Part shown: piece by piece, positions 13,601 to 26,500 of the stretch
How the letters are laid out: each line of letters starts with the position of its first letter
Numbering within the stretch: the stretch's first letter is position 1
Origin: Aphidius gifuensis
Taxonomy: Eukaryota > Arthropoda > Insecta > Hymenoptera > Braconidae
Reading direction: 5' to 3'
DNA: 64,000 nucleotides
Assembly (NCBI RefSeq): GCF_014905175.1
Contig: NC_057789.1
Span: 15,304,876 to 15,368,875 of the forward strand
The notes under the pieces: model-generated
Seen by the model: the letters and a program-made list of their open reading frames with translations, nothing else
What the model was told of the DNA's origin: nothing
Databases searched by the model: none
Program-made: the position numbers and the translations under genes

Positions 13601-16600
13601 AAAAAATATATTTTTTTATATATTTTTATATTTTTTTTTTTTTTTATTATTTATTATTTATTATTTAACAATCGGGCTTTTATTATACAAGCTATTAATA
13701 ATCAATTGAAGAAATTATCATTAAACACTATTGAGATTTGATTCTACCTGGACTTGAACTTGGGTCTTCCTGTGCGATATCCTGAAGCATTACCACTCGG
13801 CCACGGCGGCTACAACGAAAGTCATAAATAAATTTTTGATTTGAATCAACTCAACAAAAGACCAACTCTTGGCCGCCCAAGAGTCAGCCGAAGCTTGGCC
13901 AGTGATGGCAACCATGCGTTGGCCATTTAAGGATTAAAAAGATTGGCCGATGAATGGCAGACAAGCAAGCGCCATTAATGTATGAGCCAAAGATTGGCCG
14001 ATGAATGGCAAACAAGCAACGGCCATTAAAAGTCTACCAAGACTTGGCCAATGAATGGCAACCAAGCAATGGCCATTAAAAGTCTACCAAGACTTGGCCG
14101 ATGATCGGCAACCAAGCAATGGCCATTAAAAGTCTACCAAGACTAGGCCGATGATCGGCAAACAAGCAACGGCCATTAAAAGTCTACCAAGACTAGGCCG
14201 ATGATCGGCAACCAAGCAATGGCCATTAATGTATCAGCCAGAGATCGGCCAATGATCGGCAACCAAGCAATGGCCATTGATGTATCAGCCAGAGATCGGC
14301 CAATGATTGGCAACCAAGCAACGGCCATTGAACGTCCATCAAGGCTTGGCCGATGATCGGCAACCAACGAATGGCCGTTAATGTATCAGCCAGGCTTGGC
14401 CCATGTATTGTTGCCAATTATCGGCCATCTAAGAGTCAGCCAAGGCTCGGCCATGAATCGGAACCATGAATTGGCAGTACAAGAATGGGCCAGTTGTTTG
14501 CCAATGATGAACCATGAATGGCCCATGCCTGGCTACCAATCATTGGGTGCCATTGATGGGCCAATGCATGGCCGTGTTGTGAGTCTTGGCGATTCCTACA
14601 CGGGCTTTCATATAAAGGTTTAAGTTGAACTCAAAAAAAAAATAAAACCTCAATCTGAGTTTTTACTGCTGAAGCAAAATTTGTGTGTGTAGGTAAATGC
14701 CGGGTACGCACATGCTACTACAGATGCGATAGTCACGGGCATAGATTTTAGGCAACTATTTATTTTATATAATCATGGGTCAGAGCTTTTAGCACAAAAA
14801 GAAGTCGTCCGACTATGCGACTCCCATTCAACCTTAAATTAAAAAGAAAGAAGTATTTAATTTATTTAACAATCTTCCAATTCCTGCGGTAAGCCTTATC
14901 TTTTTGGTCAAATATATCTGATCTTGATCGGTAAAAAATTCCGTAAATTAACAACTCTAGTTCAGACAAAATCGAAAAATGATTTTGAGCAGCGCGATCG
15001 TAAGCTATGAAAAAAATTAGAGCAGTTTAAGTCTTGAACCATGAATAAATCAAACTTAAATTTTTTTAGTTGAAATGCAAAAATTTCTTTGTTCATAGAA
15101 ATATTGACTTGACGCGATGAAGCTTAAAAGAGCACTCAACAGTTCCACGCGAAACGGGAGTTAGCAAAATAGAGTAAAGCAGCGCTGCATAGCTATGCAA
15201 AAAGAGTGTAAACTGAAAAGGAACGATAATTTATTATGAAATCGGTATTCTGAAAGATTATTATAAATGTTAAATGAAGAATTAAATAAAAAAAAAGAAA
15301 AAAAAATATATATCGTACAATGAAAAAAAAAATTCTAAAACCAAGAACAAAACTTCTGTAAAATAAAGGTTTCGTTCTTGCAAATAATTTTCTTGAATTA
15401 TGAACAAAATGTTCCTGATTTGTAAAGAATACTTCTTGAGAAAAAAAAATTTCTTGAATCAAGACGTCTATGTCATAATCCATGACATGTACTTCTTGGT
15501 CCATGAAACATTTGTTTGAAATTTAAAAGTTTTCTTATTATGACAAAAAATTTTTTGCTTTAAGGCAATATTGTTATAATCCACGACTATTTTGTTACGA
15601 TTTTAGAAGTATCCTTCTTGGATTATGACAAAAATTGTGTTGCTTCAAGACATGGTAGAAATACTACAGGTATGGCAGTGCACAGCCTGGTTTGGCCGCT
15701 GTAAATCGACCAATCAAAAGGTCGCCTTCTCGCCACAAAAATGGAAGACTTTATGCGCGCGCGATAGAAATTTGTTAAGAAAATTTTCAAGTTTTTTTTT
15801 AAATTTTTCAAAAGTTATCATATTTATTCAACTAGATTTGGTATATTTTATAATGATTCACAAACATCAAAAATAAAAATTAATTATTCATATTAAATAA
15901 ATAAATCCAAGTATAATAAATACAACACAACATCTATTGTTTGTGGCATAAAAAAAACAACAATAATGAAAATATTATAATTTATTTGTTAAACTGTCTT
16001 GGTTTTTTTATTTTTCTGATTTTTTATAAACATGCTCCACATATATTTATTAGTATTTACAACAATGTAAAAAATAGTTGTCAAAACAGTATGTTAGAGA
16101 GAGAGAGAGAGAGGCTCTTATAATAGAGATTGCGTGTTAGAAAGAAAAGCAAAACAGCTCGATGGCGCGTTGTTGATTGGTTGAAAAAATAAGGCTGCGC
16201 AGAACGCGACGAAAAAAGCATGGACTACTGCCATACCTGTAGTACTTCTACCATGGCTTCAAGACACTAATGTTTTTTAATAAGAAAAAAAAGTATTGAA
16301 TAATTAACTAAAAAAAAAAAAAAATTTTTTTAATTATTGTAATTCATTCCAACTTAGTTTTTTTGGAAGTTGCTCTAACTTTAGTTTGTTTTTTTTTTTT
16401 TTTTTTTTGTAACAACCGCTCGGACTCGAATCCCTGTAGCCTAAGTCTACCTATTCTAAAACCCTGCCATGTTTCATGGAACAAAGAGTACATGTCATGG
16501 ATTATGACATAGGCGTCTTGATTCGAGAAATTTTTTTTTCTCAAAATAAGAAGAATTCTCCACAAATCAAGAACATTTTGTTCATGATTCAAGAAAATTA

Positions 16601-19600
16601 TTTGCAAGAAAGAACCTCCTATATTACAGAATTTTTTTTTTTAGTTCAATTATATTGACAGCAATAAAATGACAAAATTAAAAAAAAATGTAAAATTTGC
16701 GGTTATGGTGGTCTAGCATATGGGGGGAACATTTTTTAAAATTATTTTGTCACGATGATGTTGTGGATCACATATTAATTAATGTATTTCAATGTTCTCT
16801 AAAACTTTGCTGTTGAAATAATAGTTTAAAAATATGTTTCGTCCTTATTAGACCACCATGACCGCGAATTTTCTCTGCTTTTTTTCAATATTCTAATAAA
16901 TATTGCCTTATAAAAAAATTAGATTCTCTTACTTCCTTTTTTTAGTTGATGTATCTTCATGTCTTCTAAAACATTACTATGGAAAAATAATTTTAAAAAA
17001 TGTTCCTCCCATGCTAGATCCCTATATAGCCACAAAATTCTATGTTTATGGTGGTCTGGAAGTCTGGCATAGGAAAAAAATTTCTTAAAATTATTTTCCC
17101 ACGGTAAAGTTATAGAGGACATCAAAATAAAAAAATCAAAGAAAAAAAACGTAAGTGATCAAATTTTTTTAACGGCCACTTTATTGAGTCAACGAGAAAA
17201 CACATAGAAAATTCGCGGTTATGGTGGTCCGACAAGGAAGGAACATATTTTGAAATTATTTTTCCACGGCAAAGTTTTAGAGGAGATCAAAATACATTTA
17301 AATAAAAAAACCACAACAACAATGTATTTTTTTATTTATGTATTTAAACAAATGAAAAACTAGTGACAAATGGCTGAGGAATGGATGTAACTTACCTGTT
17401 AATTTTTGAAGAATCCATTTGGCCAAAGAGATTAACTGGCAAGTCACACTCTTTCCTTAGCCATTTGTCAATAGCTTTTTATTTATTTAATAAATTCATT
17501 ACTACTGACAAATGTCTAAGAATAAAATATAAAATATAATTTTTTAAATATTATTTCAATTTATTCGACGAAATCTGCTATTGATCTGGTAAAGTAGAAT
17601 TGAGACCGATACTGTAGAAAATAAATGGGATTATCATTCGATATCAACATAACGAGACCTTGTCTAGAGAATCGGGAGGAACTAGACTGCCAAATAAACC
17701 CCTACCGAAATACACGTAGTGCTATACCCCTGGAGATCATTAAGTCTAAACAGGTGAATTTTTCAAGTGGTTTAACATTGCGCGTATAGGAATTTTTTTA
17801 ATTTTTTTCATATTTTCGGTAATAACAAAAAACGGTTCTTACGAGTTTCATAAAAAATTAATATGTTAAAATTGATATAGTTTAGAAAATTTAAAAAAAA
17901 GAAATCAAACGTTTGTCCCATTCCGATTAAGAGATATTGTTAATTAAAGTTTACAAAATTTATTAATGTTAGACATGAACGTGAGGCCGAGTGTATCCGA
18001 GTGTTAATGATGCTCCGCGCGCAGCTCCACACTCATATACAGGATGAAGCGTAAGTCGCGAACAGTAGGTATACTACGAGATTGGACGTGAAATTTTAAA
18101 TAGTAAATATTTTACAGTTTGGGTCTACGACGATTTGAAATACGTTTGATCGACGTGTCTTGACGAGTACAATAAGCAGCTTCAGTGGCCGACCGTTTTG
18201 GTGGAACGACAGGGGGTGGCTGACGGTCAAAGTAGGTGGATGAGGTAAGTTAACTTACCTCATCGCATAACGATTCAAAATAGGCCCAATCGATTGGTAA
18301 TGATGCCCTAAATAAAAAAATGATAGTGGCCGACCATTTAGAGGGCACTTTTTTGATGGCCGATCAAAAAACTACAAGTTTTAACAAAAAAATAGCTAAA
18401 ATGAGGTAAGTTAACTTACCTCCTCGCGTAACGATTGGAAATAGGCCCAATCGATTGGTAATGATGCCCTGAATACGAAAATAATAATAGCCGACCATTC
18501 ATAGGGCACTTTTTTGATGACCGACCAAAAAACTCCAAGTTTTTATGTTTGTTCTTAAGATTTAGAGTTTTTTGGTCGGCCATCAAAAAAGTTCCATCCA
18601 AATGGTCGGCCATTATTATTTTCTTATTTAGGGCATCATTACCAATCGATTGGGCCTATTTTGAATCGTTATGCGATGAGGTAAGTTAACTTACCTCATC
18701 TACCTACTTTGACCGTCAGCCACCCCCTGTCGTTCCACCAAAACGGTCGGCCACTGAAGCTGCTTATTGTACTCGTCAAGACACGTCGAAAACGTATTTC
18801 AAATCGTTATGCGATGAGGTAAGAAAAAGCACGATGGGCTCCCTAACTGTCAGAATGGAGCGTCGAAAAATATCATCATTATGGCGTCTGAATCAACGTG
18901 TGTGTTTACGTGCCATGGATTTTATTGTTTTTGTTTTTTTAATTAATTGAAAATTCGAACGCAAGATGTAGCTAAATCATAAATTCGCTGGATGAATGCG
19001 CAGCTGCAAACTCACACACACAGCACTCATACTAATCCTAACAAAATAATCATTTTTAATTAAAAATCACATTTATATTTTTGATGAGTTGATTGTTTTC
19101 ACACATATCCTATCAGTCATTTTTTGCTTTTTTAATAATATTTCAATATTGACAATCTTAATTTACAACCAAATAAAACAACTGTCACAACAAGCATCAT
19201 ACATTCACACACACACACACACACACACACCCAAGTACACATTTATCCGAACACAACGTGATTGGCTGAGATTTGTACAGTATCAGGCAAAAATTTCGGG
19301 CTACAATATAGACTTTTTGTTGCAATTATCACTACGCTGTTAACTAAACTTTCTATTTCGATTATCGCGGAGGTACTCCATTGAATTATTTATTATTTAT
19401 TAGTTTATTTTATATTTCAAGTACTATTCAATTTAAATACTTACATCCTGGTCGAGTTTTAGAAATGGTGGCGCTGGAGTAGAAACCGACAAATTTTTTT
19501 TAGAAATATTTGCACAAGGTGGAGGTGGTGGAGGCACAGAAGGTGGTGGTGGCGGCGGCGGATGATATGGCGCTGAAAGGTTTGTATTAGTTCGTGACAT

Positions 19601-22357
19601 TCCTAAAGGACGTTGTCCACCAAGACCACCTTTATCTGGATCGGGAATTTCTCCAGGAGTTTCCGTTTTGTCTTCCATCGATGAATCAAGAGTTGTAAAT
19701 ATTGGCAGAGGTCCGGAAGGCAAACTTTCTAAGTTTCTTGAACTGTGCAAAGATGGTGCTGATCTTTTTAAAAGTCGTCCCCATGTTGCTACATTGATAT
19801 TCATTTGATTTGCTCGAGGAAAATTTTTTGCTTGTTGCTTGAATATTTTCGTTTGCCTCTGAAGTTTGGGCTTTCGTGAAATCATGGGATTAAGAAATTT
19901 AATTTCCGCAAAAAGAAGTCCTTGGGGCTCCAATTGAAGTGCCATTCCATGTCTGACATCGTCGATAAATTCTTCGAGTCGAAGAAATTTAACAGCGCAA
20001 ATCGATCTCCAATCTTTCCAGTAAATTCCAATTTCAAGTTCTCGTGACTTATCTAACTCAACAGAAAATCTTTGATCCCAAGCTTGTTGGGAACAAGGAC
20101 GCCAGTTTGTTTGAGCAACTGTCTGATTGTCCAATTTGATGACTGCCATAATATCGTTGCTCGTTTCATCTTTTACAGAATAAGACTTGCTTGAACTACG
20201 ACCTGTGACTCCTTTAACAAAGCTCCGAAGATCAGGACTTGCAAGATGATGATCTCTTTTCGTTCTGCCTGGTATTTCCTCAGCAAGATCCTGGCAACCC
20301 ATTAAGCGAACTTCTAACTGACCTGTTACAGCTGCACATCGCGAAACTGAAATTGGCACTGATGTCCGTCCTTCCACAGGACCTCGAAATGGTTGCAATG
20401 ATGTATAAGTCACTGCAGCTGGACTTGTTGAATGAACACTTGCTAATTCCCGCTTCAATTGAACTGCTGTTGCACTGTCAAAGGGCAATTCTTGGCGTCG
20501 TAAGTCCAATGACATTCGCAGCAAATCTAATTTCCGACTCGACTCTGACAAACTTGCTTGCGCCTGTAACATCAGTCATACGTGACATAAAATTTTCTGG
20601 CTTATTTTGATTTTTTCATCTATTTTGTTATTTAATTCATAATAATCATTAGTATTGTCTTTATTCATAAGAAAACTATTATAAATTAATAAAAGAATAA
20701 CAATTTTCAAGTTTTTTTGTCTTTATTTTTTTTAACCGCGTTTTAGTCTCGTTTCGACGTCGAATAAGTTAGAAGTTAGAAGAAGTCGAAGTTAATAAAT
20801 TTGTTTTATTATAAAAATAAAGTCTTGAAAGAAAAATAAATTAAGTTTTAATTTAAGAGAATATTATTATTCTGATTCAAGACTATCATTACATGTATGA
20901 AGACAAACTGTTTATAAAATTGAGGGAATTTATTCATGAACCAAGGCGTACAAGTATTTACATAAAAACAAAAAGTGTCTAAAATTTAGACAATTTTGTT
21001 TTATATTAAACCAAATCTGTTGTAAAGCAAGACGTAACATTGTCTAAAATTTAGATAATTTTGTTTTAAAGCAAACCAAGTCTATTATAAAACAAGACAT
21101 AACAGTCCCTACAATTCAGACAATTTTGTTTTATTACAAACCAAATCTGTTAAATCTAATCTGGTAACCTAATATAGATAGCGTGAATATAAAGCGATTA
21201 TATCTGATAATTCAGTGTGCCGTAAAGTTGATTTCCATGGTTATGTCAATATTTATATACCTTGAAAAGCCCTTATAGTAACGCGATATTTTATGTCCCA
21301 AAATTTTTTGTGGCACTACTGATAAAAAAATGTTTAGTACCCAGGTAGGATCTCATAAGAGTGAACGACTGTGCCAGACTTGCACCAAGCCCGTGTCAGA
21401 TGATAATCCAAGCGTTACGCAAGGTTGAAAATTCCAAGCTTGTGTCAAGCCTGTGTTTCCAGTCATTGCATGAGCCTTGTCAATCCAGATTTATGCCAAG
21501 CTTGTATCGATTGTTATCCCCGAGTCCCACACAAGGTTAGAAATTCCAAGCTTGTGTTTTTCAATTCCCTAAGTCTCACACAAGTCCTGATAGCACAGGC
21601 TTGACACAAGCATGTACCCATGATTTCCCTCAGTTTCACACTAGCCTCGACAGTTTAAGCTTACGTCAAGCCTGTGCTTCTCGATTTCTCCAGCTTTACA
21701 CGAGCCTTATGTTCAGCCTTGTGTCAAGTTGGTGCTCGTCTTTTCATCAAGCTTGACACGAGATTTGACTTAAGCATATACTCAATATGAAAAAAAAATA
21801 TAAATAGTAATCATTACCCCGATAGCTGATATGCAGCTGAAACTAGCCGACAAAAGTTAGCGCGAATAGGCTATAGCATGAAAACATAGAAAATAACCGT
21901 GACACGTTCTACAATGATTATGAATCGATAGCTAGACTAAGTAACAATATTAAAAAATTTTAAAATTATAAAAAAATGACCGTCATCATAATTAATCATT
22001 AACAAATGTACTGATGTTTAGTATTTATTTATTTTAAAGTACGAATAAAAATTTTTCAAGACTTTTTAACTTATTAAGGTACCCCTTGGTTTTTTAATAA
22101 TCGCGATTTCGCTTATTAAGAAATAGAAAATAGTTATACTTTCTGTTATACGCTCTGTCACGAGCGGATAAAGAGGGGAGAATTAGATAGAGAAAGTAGG
22201 GAAGCTGGCAAGCATAACTATAGCGTATGGTAGCGTACAAACTCGGAGCGTCAGCTTGTGTGTATGCGTGTGCGACTTGAAACTTTTTTTTTGATTTAAA
22301 TATTATTAAACAGTATACCCAACTGAGTATAGATCATATTCAAAATATCGTAATTAA

Positions 22358-22388
<31 letters not shown>

Positions 22389-23535
22389 AATATTATTATT
22401 TATAAAATTATTGTTAGTATTATTATTCATACTATAAATATATATAAATGATGATAATTATAACAACAATAATTTCGATAATATTATCATCTATTCACAA
22501 TAGTATTGATAAAAATAATAATATCTATAATGATAATATTTTAAATATAAATACTAATTATTATCAATATTCATATATGAATGGTATTGTCAATATTATA
22601 ATGATTCTTGATATTATTATGAGTATTATATCAATATTATTATTATTATTACTATTATTATTATTATTATTAATATGGTTGATAACATTGTTATTATTAC
22701 TAATATTATATTGATATTATTATTATCGATATTTTTGGAATCATTGTTATTTTATTCATACTATGGTTATATATGAATAATATTATTATAAATAACAATA
22801 ATTCTAATAATATTATGATTAACAATAATATCAATATAATATTAGTAATATCAATGGTATAAATTATATCGTCGTATTAAAGGATGAAGGGCGTAAGTGC
22901 CAAAAACGTTAATTTTGAAGGAAAAAGGGCGTAAGTGCAAATTTATAAATTTTCGGGTTTTTCATCTCAATTCAAGACTTCAAAAAAAAGGGAAAAAAGG
23001 CGTAACAACCTTTGATAAAGGATAAAAGGCGTATGTCCAAGGATTTACGCCTTTTTTCCGTTATCAAAATAATTTTTGATAAAAGATAAAGGTCGTATTT
23101 CCAATTTTATTTAAAATTTATTTGATGGCCGGATTTTTTAAATTATTAATTGTTTACTGATAATTATAAATAATTTATTATTAATAAAAAAAACATGAAA
23201 ATAATTACAAATCTTCATCTTTTATTAAAAATGATTTTGATAATGGAAAAAAAGGCATAAGTCCCTGAACATAGGCCCTCTATCCTTTAACGAAGGTTGT
23301 TACGCCCTTTTTTCTTTTTTTTAAGCCTCAAAATAAGATGCAAAGCCCGAAAATTTATAAATTTGCACTTACGCCCTTTTTCTTTTGGAAAAAAAAAAAA
23401 ATTCCCAAAAATGACACTTACGCCCTTTTTCCATTAATGTGACGATATTGATAATAAAATTTATAATAATAATATTCGGAATATAAATACTAATAATTAT
23501 TATTAACTAATAATATTTATATTTGAATATTATTG

Positions 23536-23573
<38 letters not shown>

Positions 23574-26500
23574 AATATTCAGCAAAACTTATTGTAATAT
23601 TATTATTATTATTATTATTATTTAGCGTAACTTATTGAAATATTCAGCGTGACATACAACTACTCCGAAAGAAGTTCCACTTCCCTCGCGCGTACTCGCA
23701 ACACGCTAATTTTTTTTGGTATAATTCTAGTAATTAAGCCTTGGTACAAGCCTGGAAGTCCTGACTTGGCACAAGCCTGACACAAGCATGTGAGCCTTGT
23801 GCACAAGCTTGTGCCATGCGTGGCACAATCGTCAACTTCTACCTGGATAGCGAGTAAAATTTACATCGTACACTGAATACTACAACGCATGTTTGTGTAG
23901 GTTCACGCCTGTGTGCCACGCTTATCCCGAAAAACAACAAATTTCTATGATTAAAAGTTAATTATTGATTGAATGACACACGAAAAAATGAAAATTATAT
24001 TAAAAAACTTTGAATTTTTGTCAATTTGTAGTGCTCGAAAAGTTTTCTGGTACGTTTTAAAAAAGTTATCAGAATAAACATGAGGTAACGCCTATACCTT
24101 ATGCGTTGAAGTTGTCAACTTTGACAGTAAATATTTCAAAGAAACCACATAATAAAAAATTGAAAAAAATGGACAATGTACATAATTACATTAAGAGAGA
24201 TCAACAGCGAAAAATTCTGTAGATACTCAAGCAAATTTTATTGTAGCGTACAGAAAAAATTTGTAGCTACGTGAGGAGCCCACCAGAATTAACTTAAATT
24301 TCCTACTACACTTCAGTAAAAATTAATCAAAAAAAAAAAATTAAATAAGAACTCATCGTTCAAGACATCAAAATAAAAATGTAACGTGTGTATTAATGTT
24401 TAAAAAATAAACCGTTATATAATTATCATGTGTTTCACCGCATTTTTATTTAGATTCATGAATAAAGTAAACATTATAAAATTTTTTAAGAAAGATTGGA
24501 AACACAATAGACACTTACACTTAATATTTGCATCATCTGGCTTACGAATATTCCTGTACACTACAGTAAAAATTTAGACAAACCCAGGTAGAAATTAGAG
24601 TCAATTTGACGTCAATCTGAGGTCACTTTTTGACTTCAGACATCAAATTGACGTCAAAACTAGACAGTTAATTGTTAATTTGTTAAAAGTAACAAATTTT
24701 GACTTAAAATTGACTTTCTGTTAGATGGCGTGGCCGTCGATGCAATAAGGTAAAGTGGTTCTCAATTTTGCTGGTTTCATGTTTATCAGTTAAAATACCA
24801 AGAAAAAGCAGTAGCTCAGGAAAAGATGAAGCTAAGGAATTAATGTTGCTTACCCCTTAATTTGTTTGGCTACATTAATTCCTTAGCTCCATCTTTTCTT
24901 TAGCTACTGCTTTTGTCTATGTCTCAAAGGTAATTTATTAGATAGTAAATCCAATAACTAAATTTTTTAATAATAAATGAAATAAATACACAAAAAATGA
25001 TTTAGAGAACGACTGATATCCTTTTATGGGCACTGGTACGCCATCTAGTATAATTTAATTATAAGTCAAAAATTGTTACTTTTGACGTCAAATTGACATC
25101 AAATTGACGTCAATTTGACATGAGGAGTAGAGATGCCGCGATAATCGATAATATCGCGACAAGACGATACGATAATGACGACAACGATACGATAATTCCA
25201 TTTTTTATCGTATCGTCGTCACGACACGATACGATATTTGACTGACGATAACCGATAAAATTATCGCGTTATCGCGATAATATCGGAAAAAATACATTTA
25301 AATTCAAGCTAAGATGTCTTATTTATAATAAGGAAAGAAAAATAAACACTTAAGTCCATAGACTTCAAATTTATATTAAACTCCACACCATATCATAATT
25401 TTTAAAAAAAATAGGCTATTGCAACATAAAAAAAAAAAAAAAACTGATATTTTCGGTTTTTTCGGTACCGAACCACCAACTCCGCTGACCATCATTCAGT
25501 AATTTAAAAATCGATATTTTCGGTGTTGCATAATTAAAGTTTGTATTACTTCAATATTATTAGATTAATATAATTAATATTATAAGTAATACAAATTTTA
25601 ATCATACTAGTGTTGTTGACGGCCGCAAGCGGCCGTTTTCGTTGATCAACTGTCAATGATATGACAAAAAACAATTAATGAAATTTTTTATACAAAAAAA
25701 AAAAGGATTCAAAATAATTTGTGTTACCGGTATAAGACTTAGTAAATTTTAACACGAGAAAAACAAAAAAAAAAAAAAAAAAAATTACTTAAAAATGATC
25801 TTATACAGATGCATGCCTTTTACATTGAATATTTTGTACTACTAAAATCAGAATTTGATCCTAAATAACAATAACAAATTGTAAATTTAAATTCTGGAGT
25901 AAACTATTTTTTTTTGAATAATCTTAAAGTACGAATTCTGCTTTTATTGATTCAAATGAGCTCACGGCTTTCTTTTTGAGAAGAAGAATTATTAATACAA
26001 ATTAACCTACGACTTTTCTTCTAAGAAAATAAACAAATCATTTGATAAAATTTTTTTTCGAGGTGCCATAAACAATTATATGACACCTCCAAAAAATAAT
26101 CCTTTACAAATAATTATTTTTTTATATTTAAAGAAAAAAACGTGGGCTTATAATAGCAGAGTGGGAAAAAAATATAAAAAATTGTTTATTAATGACCCCA
26201 TGTCACCTCGAACAGCTGTTAATATTTATTAATAAATATTGTTGAATAATTTTATTTTTCTTTTTTGAAAAGAAAGTCGTGAGCTTAATCTAAACCAATA
26301 AATGCAGATTGCACGGTTCATACTTCAATAATGATTTGAAAAAAAAAATTGGTTACTTCAAAATTTTAGTTGACAAATTAACAAAACTTTGTTATTGTTT
26401 ATTATGTACAAATTTCGATTTCATTAATACAGCAAAAATATAAAACAAAAAAATAAATATTTAAAGTGATTTTCTTTTTTTTTTTTTTTGAGTGTGTGAG

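Larger units (their letters stand above)
15326..16645. mobile_element. Foldback element, interrupted, with tRNA-like sequence
   Basis: Arm 15330-15510 pairs with 16465-16640 (for example GTCATAATCCATGACATGTA against TACATGTCATGGATTATGAC). Arms repeat TTCTTGA/TCAAGA words like the 9.3 and 10.8 kb elements. A 605-base element (15651-16255) has inserted in it, and a partial tRNA-like sequence lies at 16405-16470. Confidence 0.65.
21340..23846. mobile_element. CCCAGGTA-ended element with CAAGCCTGTGT arms, interrupted
   Basis: The left end CCCAGGTAGGATC and right end CTTCTACCTGG match those of 31753-32651. Subterminal arms (21370-21770 and 23735-23835) repeat CAAGCCTGTGTCAAGC-like words in both orientations. 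The middle is occupied by unrelated AT-rich repeats, so it is a host for later insertions. Confidence 0.6.

Noticed and set aside
14176..14417. Overlapping 63-residue frames with regular IIGRSLADT repeats
   Set aside because: The repeated peptide arises from the 50-base tandem DNA unit; overlapping frames show the same periodicity, so it is not coding.
19089..19343. Open frame with an HTHTHTH run
   Set aside because: Produced by the (AC)n microsatellite; no homology or gene signals.
20239..20610. Plus-strand 123-residue open frame
   Set aside because: It is the antisense shadow of Pkn exon 5, whose minus-strand reading gives clear HR1 and C2 homology.
22448..22714. Isoleucine/leucine-rich 88-residue membrane-like frame
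   Set aside because: Direct product of ATT/TTA low-complexity DNA.
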